Source: Streptomyces mexicanus (GTDB lineage Bacteria > Actinomycetota > Actinomycetes > Streptomycetales > Streptomycetaceae). From it: a DNA stretch of 64,000 nt. Position numbers and translations under genes: made by a program. Positions within the stretch are counted from its first letter, which is position 1; the number at the start of each line of letters is the position of its first letter. Location of the stretch: NCBI RefSeq assembly GCF_902506575.1, contig NZ_LR732544.1:6462748-6526747 (forward strand). Direction: 5' to 3'. Below are positions 45,060 to 54,765 of this stretch, piece by piece. Below the pieces are notes generated by a model, which saw nothing but the letters and a program-made list of their open reading frames with translations, had not been told where the DNA came from and did not search any database.

Positions 45060-46118
45060 GTGCTGAGCGAGAACGACGTCCTGAGCGCTGTACGGCAACA
45101 TGTCCAGGAGCAAGCGGGAACGTCCAAACTGAGACCGCCGGACACGGTAGAGATCACCTGGCTCTCCCTCCTGGAGGGTGAGACCGTGCGATGCATCGAG
45201 ACCCGGGAGGAAAGCCAGCAGGAGCACTACGGCTCCATCGATCTGTCGAACCGGCCGGTGTACGACGTCCTGAGCAAATACCACGTGGCGCCACCGAAAA
45301 GCCCAGAAGAAAGACTCACGCTGAAGCTGGTGCGACGCGGAACGCGGGCTGATAAGTCGTGTTCGTGCAGCAACGGCAAGGTGCCCTGTCCCCGCTGCAG
45401 CGGCCGGGGCGATCTTCCCTGTGAGGAGCTGATGATCTGCCCGGCCTGCCGCGGTGTGGACTCCTGTCTGCGCTGCGACGGCACCGGAAACAAGATCCGG
45501 CAGCTCCCCGAGGACCGCAGCCCGGTAGACGAACGTGGTCTGTGCCGACGCTGCGGGGAGCGGGACGCCGCATGTGCCACCTGCCATGGCAGGCGCCGTG
45601 TCACCTGCTCCCAGTGCGGCGGCAGAGGACAGCGCAGCTGCCCCGACTGTAACCACACCGGAACACAGGACCACACAGAATGCAGAGGCGCCGGCCGAAT
45701 CGTGACGTGGACTGAGGGCACCATCTCCCGGGCGCCGAAAAAGGACACGGTGCGGGAGCCTGAGACAGGCGTGCCAAATCGGGTTCGCAAAGCAGCTCGT
45801 GAAAGTGGCCACTGGCACCCGATGCATCTGAACGACGACCACCCCGTGCCCGCAGACGTAACGAGCGAGTTCCGCCGCGCCGTACAACCGTACCTGACAC
45901 CGGCCAAAGGTGAGATCGCGCGGCAGGCCACGTTCAAGCACCTGAAACTGGCCCGCGCAGTAGCACCGCAGCACCCGCACCGTGTCTACTACGTCGTACC
46001 GACGACCAGTTCACCCAGAGTGGTCGTCCTGTCCTCGCCACAGCGTCTCCGGCGGATCGCCGCAGTGGTTCTCGGAGCCCTCGTGGTACTGATCACGCTC
46101 GTACGACTGTTGTCGTAA
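45060..46118 (+). CDS. DnaJ-type zinc-finger membrane protein without J domain
   Basis: A 352-residue protein from GTG 45060 (CAGGGGG upstream). Residues about 100-215 hold at least four CxxCxG-type units: CPRCSGRGDLPC, CPACRGVDSCLRCDGTG, CATCHGRRRVTCSQCGGRG and CPDCNHTGT. These resemble the DnaJ cysteine-rich domain, extended. There is no J domain (no HPD). The N-terminal 100 residues are mixed alpha-beta, and residues about 330-350 form a C-terminal membrane anchor (IAAVVLGALVVLITLVRLL). The broken zinc-ribbon Hsp70 gene lies 0.9 kb to the right on the other strand, suggesting a chaperone pair split by an IS3 element. Confidence 0.8.
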   Translation: MLSENDVLSAVRQHVQEQAGTSKLRPPDTVEITWLSLLEGETVRCIETREESQQEHYGSIDLSNRPVYDVLSKYHVAPPKSPEERLTLKLVRRGTRADKSCSCSNGKVPCPRCSGRGDLPCEELMICPACRGVDSCLRCDGTGNKIRQLPEDRSPVDERGLCRRCGERDAACATCHGRRRVTCSQCGGRGQRSCPDCNHTGTQDHTECRGAGRIVTWTEGTISRAPKKDTVREPETGVPNRVRKAARESGHWHPMHLNDDHPVPADVTSEFRRAVQPYLTPAKGEIARQATFKHLKLARAVAPQHPHRVYYVVPTTSSPRVVVLSSPQRLRRIAAVVLGALVVLITLVRLLS

Positions 46119-46446
46119 CCCTTGCATGAGCAAGCGCCGGCCAAGGTGTGCGCCGCGAAAGCGCTGACACCGTCAAGCAGACCCGCGCATGCTGAGCGCC
46201 CGGTACCCCGTCGTGATTCTGGCCATCTCGTCTGCTTCCTTGCCTTCCGCCTTATCGGGCGAGGACGTCGAGCCCGGTACGACATCCGTCGATGGGTCGT
46301 CAGGGCCAAGCGCTTGCTCACGGGTAGGTGACGACGAACCGCCAGTGGGGCGGCTGGTGCGCCGAGCGCGCCGATCTTCGCGTGGGATCGGTTACGACCC
46401 GCTGTCCCGTGGAGGGATTCTCTCAGCGTCCTTGGCAGGGCAGACG
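46119..46446. other. Gap between zinc-finger gene and IS3 remnant
   Basis: 328 bases in which no gene, hairpin terminator or clear IS end could be supported. Short ORFs on both strands have no ribosome site or family match. Confidence 0.3.
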
Positions 46447-47035
46447 CTACGGTGCGAGGGCGTGTCCTTGCTCGTGTCGCTGCCTGATTTCCAGCGGGGT
46501 GAGGTAGCCCCAGTGAGGGTGGTTTCCGCAGCCGCCTGCGGTTGTAGAAGGTCTCGTTGAAGGCAAAGATCTCAACGCGGTCGGTGGCCCGGTCGGGCCA
46601 GCGGCGGGTGCCGATCTCTTCCTTCAGCACCGCGAAGAAGGACTCGGCGGTGTTGTCGAAGCAGGACCCCGTGTGTCCCATGCTCTGTCGCAGCCCCAGC
46701 CTGCACAGTTCACGGCGGAGTTCCTTGGATGTGTGCTCGCTGCCGCGGTCGGAGTGTGCGATGCAGCCGGGCCGGAGCCGGCCGCGGCCGGCGGCCATCG
46801 CCAGCGCGTCGACGACCAGGCTCGCCCGGTGGGGTCGGCCATCAAGTAGCCGACGATCTCGCGAGTGGCCTGGTCGCCAGGTAGAGCCAGCCCTAGTCGG
46901 TGGAGATGAACGTGATGTCGCCGGCCAACCGCGTGCCGGGCTCAGAGGCGGTGAAGTCGCGGCCGAGCAGGTCGGCCGCAGGCACAGCCCTCTTCGCCGG
47001 ACGGGTCAGGCCCCGGCGCCTGCGCCGGCTCGTCA
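46447..47035 (-). pseudogene. IS3-family transposase OrfB remnant
   Basis: Frames on the minus strand read the end of an IS3 integrase-type transposase: DFTASEPGTRLAGDITFIST, then a TAG, GWLYLA, REIVGYLMAD, then CIAHSDRGSEHTSKELRREL with GSCFDNTAESFFAVLKEEIG, and in another frame NHPHWGYLTPLEIRQRHEQG before the stop at 46447. The two Asp and the Glu of the DDE triad are recognisable, but one stop and at least three frameshifts break it. The 5' third and OrfA are missing, replaced at 47036 by the Hsp70 pseudogene end. Confidence 0.85.
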
Positions 47036-49006
47036 CGCCATCTTCCGTGGATGCACGGTCTTGCGCTCCGGGGGGCTGAACTCGTCCAGCGCCCGGCGCA
47101 CGTCCTGATAGAGGTCGGTGATGCGGGACTTGGCCGCGTCTGCGCCCGCGAAGTCCCCTCGGCGCACGGCTTCCGTCAGTCCGTCGCCGGCCTGCTGGAT
47201 GCGCTGTTGGAGCGCGGCGTTCACTCCGTTGTGCGAGGCGAAACTCAGGGCGTTCATTACCCGGAACAAGTCCGTACCGAGCCGGTGCCGAATGCTCATC
47301 ACCTCATCAGCGATTTTGTGCCCGCGCTCGAAGTCTGCAGCCTGACGCGCCACTTCGATGTCGGTGCGGTGACGCCGCATCGCTTCCAGATCCTCCTGGG
47401 GCATCAGGTCGGCCACGTGCTCCGGGTAGCGGTACGAGAGGGCCGAAGCCCAGCGGATGTTCTGCTGACGTTCCAGCAGTACATCCGCCTCGTCTAGGAG
47501 CGTGTCCAAGGAGCGTCCGGGTGCCTCGCCCCGGACAACCTGCTCCAGCACGGTCGCCGTCTCGGCCAGGACCGCCTTCTCCGCCTGCGTGAGCTCGTGG
47601 CGCCAGTCGGGCAGGAACTTCTGGAACCGATCGTGTGCCTCCCGCGCCCGCCGGCGGAATTCCGGGGGGCATCGGGTTGCGCCGAAAGGCGGCTGCACTG
47701 AACGAGGCCCCGTCGAGCCGGGTCTCCACATGGATCGACCGGTCGTGGTCGAGTGCGCGGCGATGGTGAGCACCTTCGTACCCGCGGTTCCGTCAATCAT
47801 CTCGTATAGGGCGACACCGCAGAGGTCGTTGCGGTCGGCGGGCTGGAGGTCACCTTCGTGCGAGAGCGATCTCCAGCATGTCCCCCGGGTTGGCGGTGAC
47901 CTGGAAATCGTGCCGGACGGGCTGTTCCGTGGGGTAGCGGGTGTTTGCCTCGATCAGTATTTCCAATGTGCCGTCACTTGTGCGGACGCCGATGGGGCGG
48001 GGCGTCACGTCGGACGGTGCGGCGACAGGCAGTTCCGCATCGCAATAGGAGCACGAAGCAAGGCCCGGCTGATTCACGAGCGCGCACTTCGGACACTTCA
48101 GGCCGCCGCCACCGCGCAGCTCGGCTCCGCACAGCTCGCACTCCAGCACCTTGGGGTCGTTCCCCTCCGCGCACTCTCCGCAGACAACCGGGGGTGGCGT
48201 CGGCCGTTCCGCGGCGAGCCCGGTGAGGTCGGAGGCGCAGACGGGACACTCCCCCGTGCCCTCGGGAGCGGGCGTGGCACGTCGGGCACTCCACCGTCGG
48301 GGCGCCCACCAGCGGGACGGCGCACTCGGGGCACGCGCCAGCGTCCAGAGAGCACGCCGCGCGGCATCCGGGGCATTCCAGTTCCTGGACGAGCGCCGAC
48401 TGGACGGCCGCGCCCAGTGCTACGCACGTCATGGGGTCCACGTTCATGCGTAGCTTCTCGCGGCCGAAGACCTCCGCCAGCCGCTCCCGCACTAGCGGGA
48501 TGGCGCTCGATCCGCCCACTAGGAGGACCTGGTCCATGTCCTCCGGGCGCAGCGATGCCCCGGCCACGGTGCTCAGGGTCAGACGGACGGTCTCCTCGAT
48601 CCTGTCAGAGATGAGAGCCTCGAACTCCTTGCGGTCCACGGTCTCCGAGACGACCACGCCGGAAGCACCGAGTGGCGAGACGATCACCTCGGTCGAGGAC
48701 TCCGCCGACAGCTTGATCTTGGCGCGCTCCGTCGCCTTGCGGATCTTCGCGGCGTCGCCCGGCAGCGCTTCGTACTCGGCATCGCGCGCTTCGAGGAGCT
48801 CCTGGAGGCGACCGGCCAGACAGCTGTCGAAGTCCGTACCGCCGAGCAGGTTGTCGCCGCCGACGCCGAGCACGTCCAGCACGCCCGGCATCAGGGTGAG
48901 GATGGAGACGTCGAAGGTGCCCCCCCAGGTCGTAGACGAGGACGGTTGCGGGGTCCTCTTCCACTACCCGTCCGAGGCCGTAGGCCGTGTATCGAAAGTG
49001 GATCTT
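47033..49006 (-). pseudogene. Zinc-ribbon Hsp70-family chaperone pseudogene
   Basis: Minus-strand pieces in different frames add up to one Hsp70-like gene. They are AYGLGRVVEEDPATVLVYDL, then after a frameshift in a C7 run (48909-48916) MPGVLDVLGVGGDNLLGG, VLLVGGSSAIPLVRERLAEV (ATPase adenosine motif) and cysteine ribbons (LECPGCRAACSLDAGACPEC). A shift near 48265 leads to CELCGAELRGGGGLKCPKCA and SYCDAELPVAAPSDVTPRPI, and another near 47862 to the helical C terminus. The first ATPase half is gone, cut by an IS5 element at about 49007. It once joined Hsp70 to double zinc ribbons. Confidence 0.82.
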
Positions 49007-49918
49007 GAGCGCTGGATGATCACGGTTCATGGGTCGAGGAGATCTTACGGACGAGCAGTGGGCGGTGTTGGAGCCGTTGCTGCCGAAAGGAACGAAGGCG
49101 GGGCGGCCGCCGGTCTGGCCGCGACGGCGGCTGATCGACGGCATACGGTTTCGGGTCCGGACCGGTGTTCCGTGGCGGGACGTGCCTGTCGAGTATGGGC
49201 CGTGGGACCGGGTCTACGAATCTGTTCCGCCGATGGCAGCGAGACGGCACCTGGCACGGCATCCTGACCCGACCCCAGTCCCTGGCCGATGTGCAGGGTG
49301 CGATCACGTGGGACCTGGACGTCGACTCCACGGTCTGTCGCGCCCATCAGCATGCGGCCGGGGCCCGTAAGCAGGGCGGCCTGCGAAAGGAACCACCGGG
49401 CGGCATCTTCACTGAGCCCCGTGATCACGGGCTGGGCCGCTCGCGCGGTGGGTTCACCACCAAGCTGCATCTCGCCGTCGAGCAGGGCGAAAAACCCATG
49501 TCGATCGTGGTGACGGCAGGACAGCACGGAGACGCGCCGCAGTTCGAACCCGTGCTGGAAAAGGTCCGCGTGCCCCGCATCGGGCCGGGCCGACCACGCG
49601 TCCGCCCCGACCGCGTCCGGGCCGACAAGGCATATGCCTCCCGAAAGAACCGCGCCTACCTCCGCCGGCGCGGGATCCGCTGCACCATCCCCGGCAAGGC
49701 CGACCAGGCGCGCAACCGCAGGAAGCGAGGCTCTCACGGTGGCCGGCCACCGCATTTCGACCCGGTCGATTACCGCGAGCGTCATGCGGTCGAGTGCGGG
49801 ATCAACCGCCTCAAGAGACACCGCGCCGTCGCCACCCGGTACGACAAACTCGCGGTCCGCTACGAGGCCACTGTCCTCGTAGCGGCCATCAACGAGTGGC
49901 TGTGATCGGCACGCTTCG
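49007..49918 (+). mobile_element. IS5-family insertion sequence
   Basis: The element encloses a frameshifted IS5-type transposase gene. Possible imperfect terminal inverted repeats are GAGCGCTGGATGATCAC at 49007-49023 and GTGATCGGCACGCTTC at 49903-49918; boundaries are approximate. The left side interrupts the Hsp70 pseudogene. The right side abuts a truncated IS481. Confidence 0.6.
49029..49905 (+). pseudogene. IS5-family transposase, frameshifted
   Basis: The first frame reads [40 protein letters not shown] and [18 protein letters not shown]. An extra T near 49221 shifts it, and the second frame continues as [72 protein letters not shown] and [20 protein letters not shown] to the stop. The DDE residues are all present, so only the shift inactivates it, unless the element uses programmed frameshifting at this point, which lacks a slippery heptamer. 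Confidence 0.85.
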
Positions 49919-49929
49919 CCCGCGGCAGT

Positions 49930-50025
49930 TCAGAGATCGATGCCCAAGCCGGCCAGGAGCTCCTGGAACAGATCCTCCACGAACGGATCGGACCGCTTCG
50001 ACAGGACATCGGCGATCGCCTTCGG
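49930..50025 (-). pseudogene. Unassigned C-terminal gene fragment
   Basis: Reads VPKAIADVLSKRSDPFVEDL then FQELLAGLGIDL and stop. It is helical with good codon bias and is sandwiched between the IS5 end and the cut IS481. It is not part of either transposase. No family was recognised. Confidence 0.35.
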
Positions 50026-50032
50026 AACGGGA

Positions 50033-50731
50033 GCGGGGGCTGATGCCCAGTTGGTGGCAGGTCTGGCGCCAGGTGGTCTTGGTGTAGGCCCAGGCATTGT
50101 CGGTCAGGACCCGTTCGATGGTGATGCCGTGGGTGGCGAACCAGGCGGTGGCGCGGGTGAGGAAGCCGGCGCAGGTGGCGGCGGTCTCGTCGGGCAGGTC
50201 TTCGGTGTAGGCGAGGCGGGTGTGGTCGTCCAGGGCGGTGTGCAGGTAGGCGTAGCCGGTACCGGTCCGGTTGCGTCGGCCTTCGGGGCGGCCCTGGGTG
50301 CGGTGCCCGCCGCCGTCAGGGATGCGGCCGAGTTTCTTGACGTCGATGTGGACCAGTTCGCCGGGCCGGGAGCGCTCGTAGCAGCGGACCGGCTCGCCGG
50401 TGGCCCGGTCACAGGCGGCCAGAGCGGGCAGACCGTGCCGGACGAGGATGCGGTGGGCGGTGGACGCGGCGATACCGCACCGGGTGGCCAGGCGCACCAC
50501 CTGGGTCTCGATCGCGGGCGGGGTACGGCGCGGCTGGTGGTGCGGGCGGCTGGAGCGGTCCTGCATCCCGGCCTCGCCGAGTTGCCGGTAGCGGCCGGCC
50601 CAGCGTGCGGCGGTGGTGTGACTGACCTGGAAGCGTTCCGCGGCCCTCCGCAGCGGCCAGCCGTCGTCCACGACACACCGGGCCAGACGCAGCCTGCCGG
50701 TCGGGGTCAGCGGGGCATTACGGTGGGACAC
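50033..50731 (-). pseudogene. IS481-family transposase, 3' truncated
   Basis: About 233 codons from GTG 50731 (VSHRNAPLTPTGRLRLARCV). The N-terminal helix-turn-helix is AAERFQVSHTTAARWAGRYR. The catalytic core has ELVHIDVKKLGRIPDGGGHR with the first Asp and TIERVLTDNAWAYTKTTWRQ with the second. Homology stops after TCHQLGISPR, where members normally continue to NGKVERFHRT with the catalytic Glu. In-frame readthrough to 49889 is unrelated. The loss of the 3' third makes it inactive. Confidence 0.88.
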
Positions 50732-50845
50732 GAGGGCCTCCTGAGTACCGGTCGTAGAGTCGCAATCCACACCGAACCCAGAAGGCCCTCACCGGTTCAA
50801 GCACCCAGCACGCGTGTCACCAACGTCCCGGGACAGCACACCTAG

Positions 50846-50960
50846 TACCGGCACACCCTGGCCATACTCGCCCACGGCGTGCTGGCCGCACTCACAGCCC
50901 AGGCCACCACCTCGCTGACTTCGACCAGGGCCCGGCGCAGATGTTCCACCTGGGCGGGCC
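50846..50960 (+). pseudogene. Possible IS701-type transposase C-terminal scrap
   Basis: Reads YRHTLAILAHGVLAALTAQA, similar to the end of IS701-type transposases (RY-TLAMLAHAFLA). Nothing upstream continues the gene. Weak, short match. Confidence 0.35.
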
Positions 50961-51129
50961 GCTCGGCGGCGAAAAGAGCCGCGGCGGCCTGGAGCAGTGC
51001 CCGGGCGTGACCGCGGACGGCGGCGTTTACTCGGGGTCGGGGGGCAGGGCGGGTGAGAAGGCGGGAAGGTACGAGCAAGGTACCGGGGCTGCGGAGGTGT
51101 CCGGCAGCGCGTTCGGCGACCTTGTCGGC

Positions 51130-51375
51130 GCCTTCCTGGCCCGGAGTGTGCGCGGATTGCGCGTGAGGAGTACGCCTTGTCCGCCGAGACCACCCCTGGC
51201 CTGGCGCGGGACCGCCGGCGTCGGCGCGGAACACGCAGACGTGCCATCACCTGCGTGAAAGCGGGTGCATCGCCGGCCTGTCCGGCGGTCAGATGAAAGG
51301 CCAGGGGTCCGCAGCTGCCGTCGGCGGCGAGGTGGATCTTCGTGGTCAGTCCGCCGCGGGACCGGCGACGGCCCG
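51130..51375 (-). pseudogene. IS5-family transposase internal fragment
   Basis: Reads AGRRRSRGGLTTKIHLAADG, LAFHLTAGQAGDAPAFTQVM and GVVSADKAYSSRAIRAH, the catalytic middle of an IS5-type transposase with its second Asp. Both ends are lost. It meets another IS5 fragment head to head at about 51372. Confidence 0.75.
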
Positions 51376-51460
51376 CCAAGCTGCACGCGGACAAGGGCTA
51401 CGACTACGACCACCTGCGCCGCTGGCTATGCAAGCGAGGCATCCGGACCCCGGCCGCCCC
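51372..51460 (+). pseudogene. IS5-family transposase fragment, opposite strand
   Basis: Reads AKLHADKGYDYDHLRRWLCK then RGIRTPAA. This is the segment around the second catalytic Asp of another IS5-type transposase. It directly adjoins the end of the caspase gene at 51462. Confidence 0.7.
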
Positions 51461-51461
51461 C

Positions 51462-53918
51462 TCAGAAGACCGCGCCGGTGGAGTCCCTCTTCCACAGCCG
51501 GATGCGGTCGTCCGTGCACCCGGCGGCGATGGTGAGTCCGTCGGACGCGATCGCGGTCCCGGACACCCGGAAGCCGGTCGAGGCCCCCCACGGCATGAAG
51601 GGCACGGGGAGGGCACGGCTGCGCCCGGTGCCCATGTCGACCAGCCGCACCGTTCCCTCCTGGCCCAGGACGAGGGTTCCCTGCCAAGCCGACAAGGTGT
51701 CGGCGTAGAGGGAATCCACCTGGAGGGCGGCGACGGGCTTCCGGGTGGCCCAGTCCCACAGACGCAGTTTCCCGGAGCTGTTCATGCAGTAGAGGGTCCT
51801 GCCCTGGTTCCCGTATCCCAGAGACTTGACCTCTCCCGTGCGGAAGACGGCGACGACGCCACCCGTCCTGATGTCCCAGATGCGCACGGTGCCGTCGTCT
51901 CCGGCGCTGATCACCGTGTTGCCGTCCGGTCCGAACAGGACCGCGTCGACGCTGCTCTCGGGGCCTTTGAGGGTGGCCGTGGCCTTCCGGGTGACGGCGT
52001 TCCACAGCCGGAGGGTGCCGTCCAGGCATCCGGTGACGAGGTACCCGCCCGAGCCACTCCAGGCACAGGAGGTGACGGCGCCGGAATGACCAGCCAGCGA
52101 GCCTTGCAGGCGGCCGGTCCGCACGTCCCACAGCAGCAGTCGCCGGTGGTCGCCCGCGGGGTCGCCGGGGCCGGCGGCCACATAGCCGTTCAGACGCGCC
52201 CAGGAGGTGGTGATGACGACCGGATCTCTGCTGTCGTTCACGTCCCAGCAGCGCAACGTCTCACCGTCGCAGCTGACCACGGTGTAGTCGTCGGCGAACC
52301 TCACCGACTCGATCTCCGACTCGTGACCGGTGAACGTACGGGTGTTGTGGTGGGTGTGCGGGTCCCAGACCCGAACGCTCTTGTCGTCGCCGCCGCTGGC
52401 GAGCAGCGTGCCGTTCGCGTTGAAGCGGACACACACGACGTCGTCGGTGTGGCCGGTGAGAGCGGCAGGGGTGTTCCGACGGTCGAGGTATTCCGCGGAC
52501 GCCACCGTGGCCGCGGTGAGGGCCAGGAACACGAGCGCGCTGCGGCGACGCGGGGCGCGATAGGACTCGCCGGGGTCGGCCGCGGAGTCGGCGGCGGGGC
52601 CGGTCTGTGACGCCGACGGGGCCGACGCGGTCGTGCCCGGCGGCGCGAACCGCTTGCGCTCCACCCGGATGCCGACGGGCGCGTACGCCCGCAGCGCCGC
52701 GAGCAACTCGTCCGTGGGCAGGCGGAAGGTGCCGAGGTGCCAGGCGTACCCGCCGTCGTTCGGCAGTGGGTGGACCTCGTTGTTCAGCTCCGTATCCGGC
52801 CGCAACCGGATCACGAGGTGCGCCGCGGCCGACAGCCGGCCGGGAGGCGACTCCGGCTCGACCAGCGTCAGCCGGGCGATGTCCTCCCAGGCCCGCTGGT
52901 GCACCCCCTTCCGGCCCTCCGCCGACAGGCCGTCGGCGTCGACCACCAGCCGGCGCCAGTACGAGGTGACGATGCTGCCGTACCCCAGCCAGAAGACGAA
53001 CAGCCCTGCCGCGGCCGCCACGGTCGCCGGGTAGCGCAGGACGTCCCAAGCCAGCACCCAGGCGAGGGCGAAGGCGAGCACGGCGAGCAGCAGGCACGCG
53101 CCGACGTTTCCCTTCGTGATCTGCGCGGGACGGACGATGTCGAACGACGCCTCGCCCTGGGGCCGCTCTCTGACGTGCCGGCGCTCGGCCACCGGACCGC
53201 GCACCAAGGCCAGGTGCCTGGCGGCTCCGACCGAGCGGCACTGGGGGCGGGGCAGTCCGAGTCCGGCCAGTTCCCGGTCGACGTACTCGTGGATGCCGTC
53301 CAGGGTCAGCGGTTCCGGAACGCTCAGCGCCCGCAGCAGAGCCCCGGTGAAGGCGGTGTACGCGGATCCGGCGGGCGCGTGGGAGGGAGCCGTGGCGGTC
53401 GTGGAGGTGAGGACGTAGGTACCTGTCATGTCGAGCTGCCCCGACACCAGGCTGTCGGGCTGAGCCATCGCCGACACGGCACGGCCGGAGAAGCAGCAGT
53501 CCAGCAGCAGGACACGGGCCTGGGCCCTGGCCCGCCCGATGTTCCTCTTCAGCAGTTCCATGGGCACCGCGGAGAAACCGGTGTGTTCCGGATCGGTGGT
53601 GCGCAGCGCCAGGTGCAGCAGCCCGTCGTCGTCGAGCACCCCGTGTCCGGCGTAGTACACCAGCAGCAGGCTGTCCGCCTCCCGGACGGCCCAGGCCAGG
53701 GCCGCTCCGACAGCGGCCTGGTCACTGGCGTCGAGCAGCACCCGGCAATGGTCTGGTTCGTCCAGGAGGCCGACGTCCGGATCGGTGAGCGCGCGTTCGA
53801 GGGACTCCAGGTTCTTCGCCACGGCGTCGATGCCGGGAAGACCGCTGTTGTCGTAGTGCGCGGTGCCGATCAGCAGTACACGGGTGGTGGACCGGTCCGG
53901 GAACCAGGGACCGCTCAT
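51462..53918 (-). CDS. Caspase-family protease with membrane helices and WD40 propeller
   Basis: An 818-residue multidomain protein. Residues 10-240 are a peptidase C14 (caspase) domain: VLLIGTAHYDNSGLPGIDAV, catalytic His92 in LLVYYAGHGVLDD and Cys142 in LLLDCCFSGRAV. Two membrane helices follow (about 272-292 and 299-320), then a PH-like cytoplasmic region (RLVVDADGLSAEG), a third helix near 470-490 and a WD40 propeller from about 500 (GHTDDVVCVRFNANGTLLAS, ASGGDDKSVRVWD, TGCLDGTLRLWNAVT). Its start overlaps the EACC1 gene by 4 bases. Such actinobacterial caspases are predicted effectors of conflict systems that kill the infected cell; the propeller would sense or scaffold. Confidence 0.93.
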   Translation of the reverse strand: MSGPWFPDRSTTRVLLIGTAHYDNSGLPGIDAVAKNLESLERALTDPDVGLLDEPDHCRVLLDASDQAAVGAALAWAVREADSLLLVYYAGHGVLDDDGLLHLALRTTDPEHTGFSAVPMELLKRNIGRARAQARVLLLDCCFSGRAVSAMAQPDSLVSGQLDMTGTYVLTSTTATAPSHAPAGSAYTAFTGALLRALSVPEPLTLDGIHEYVDRELAGLGLPRPQCRSVGAARHLALVRGPVAERRHVRERPQGEASFDIVRPAQITKGNVGACLLLAVLAFALAWVLAWDVLRYPATVAAAAGLFVFWLGYGSIVTSYWRRLVVDADGLSAEGRKGVHQRAWEDIARLTLVEPESPPGRLSAAAHLVIRLRPDTELNNEVHPLPNDGGYAWHLGTFRLPTDELLAALRAYAPVGIRVERKRFAPPGTTASAPSASQTGPAADSAADPGESYRAPRRRSALVFLALTAATVASAEYLDRRNTPAALTGHTDDVVCVRFNANGTLLASGGDDKSVRVWDPHTHHNTRTFTGHESEIESVRFADDYTVVSCDGETLRCWDVNDSRDPVVITTSWARLNGYVAAGPGDPAGDHRRLLLWDVRTGRLQGSLAGHSGAVTSCAWSGSGGYLVTGCLDGTLRLWNAVTRKATATLKGPESSVDAVLFGPDGNTVISAGDDGTVRIWDIRTGGVVAVFRTGEVKSLGYGNQGRTLYCMNSSGKLRLWDWATRKPVAALQVDSLYADTLSAWQGTLVLGQEGTVRLVDMGTGRSRALPVPFMPWGASTGFRVSGTAIASDGLTIAAGCTDDRIRLWKRDSTGAVF

Positions 53919-54301
53919 GCGTCCCGTCCGTGGCCGGCGTCGAGAAGGCTGGTCACCTCACGCACCACGGCTTGGGGATCGGCGGCTCTGCGCACGTCCA
54001 CGGTGACCTCCCGGCCCTCCGGCGAACGGACGGTGACCGTGATGTCGGCGCGCCGGCCGGCCAGCCAGGTCGCCAGCGACTGCGCCAGCACCGCTCCGGC
54101 ACCGCCGGAACCTAGCGCCACGACCAAGACGTCGAGAACGCCTCCCATGTCCCCAGGCGTCGGTGCGGTCCTCCGCCACCGCAGCCGGCCGCGTAACGCG
54201 TCCTCGGCCGCGAGCCAGTCCCGCAGCGACCGGGACTGTGCCTCGGCGCCGGCGCCGCTCACCGACAGCCCGACCTCTGTCGCCCCTGCAGAACCCGCCA
54301 T
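53915..54301 (-). CDS. EACC1-type effector-associated small protein
   Basis: A 128-residue protein from ATG 54301. It has a short polar start (SGAGAEAQSRSLRDWLAAED), one hydrophobic helix of about 20 residues (GGVLDVLVVALGSGGAGAVL) and a conserved tail, LATWLAGRRADITVTVRSPE followed by VTVDVRRAADPQAVVREVTS. This layout matches the effector-associated constant component EACC1 described for caspase- and peptidase-containing conflict systems in actinobacteria. Its stop overlaps the caspase ATG by 4 bases, so both are made together. It likely anchors or activates the caspase. Confidence 0.88.
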   Translation of the reverse strand: MAGSAGATEVGLSVSGAGAEAQSRSLRDWLAAEDALRGRLRWRRTAPTPGDMGGVLDVLVVALGSGGAGAVLAQSLATWLAGRRADITVTVRSPEGREVTVDVRRAADPQAVVREVTSLLDAGHGRDA

Positions 54302-54357
54302 CCGCCTCCCCCGTCCCCCGACCAGCACGCGAGCAGGATCCCCTGCGCCACTCACAT

Positions 54358-54363
54358 ATCTTA
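54358..54363 (-). promoter_or_regulatory. Putative -10 box of the EACC1-caspase operon
   Basis: TAAGAT on the minus strand, in a small AT-rich patch 57 bases before the EACC1 ATG. No good -35 is visible, as often in Streptomyces. Confidence 0.4.
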
Positions 54364-54421
54364 CCGTCACGCGACCGGGACGCTCCGCCGAACGGGGTAC
54401 GGCTCGCGCCCCGGCCTGCCG

Positions 54422-54765
54422 TCAGCCGCCGGCACCGCCCTCCTCCAGAGCCGTCAGGGCCGGGCCAGGACGATGTCCTCGGCATGCGGGACCGGTGGAC
54501 GGCTCCTCGGGGAAGTGGCACGCGGTCAGGGTGGCCCTCGTGATTACCGGAGAGCCGGACCAGCGGCGGTTCCTCGGCCGCGCACCTGTCCTGCGCCTTC
54601 CAGCAGCGGGTGCGGAAGCGGCAGCCGGAGGGCGGGTCGATCGGTGACGGGACGTCACCGGCCAGCCGGATCCGCTGGCGACGCGGCGCCTGCGCGTCCC
54701 CGGTGAGGCCGACCTCGGGCACGGCGGACAGCAGGGCGTGGGCGATAGCCTCCACCGAGCACCCG
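54422..54765 (-). pseudogene. C-terminal remnant of a peptide ABC transporter ATPase
   Basis: Minus strand reads HALLSAVPEVGLTGDAQAPR, RIRLAGDVPSPIDPPSGCRF and RTRCWKAQDRCAAEEPPLVR, then in a second frame TLTACHFPEEPSTGP to the stop. This is the oligopeptide-transporter C-terminal domain of DppF/OppF ATPases. The nucleotide-binding domain is gone and one frameshift lies near 54535. Confidence 0.85.
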
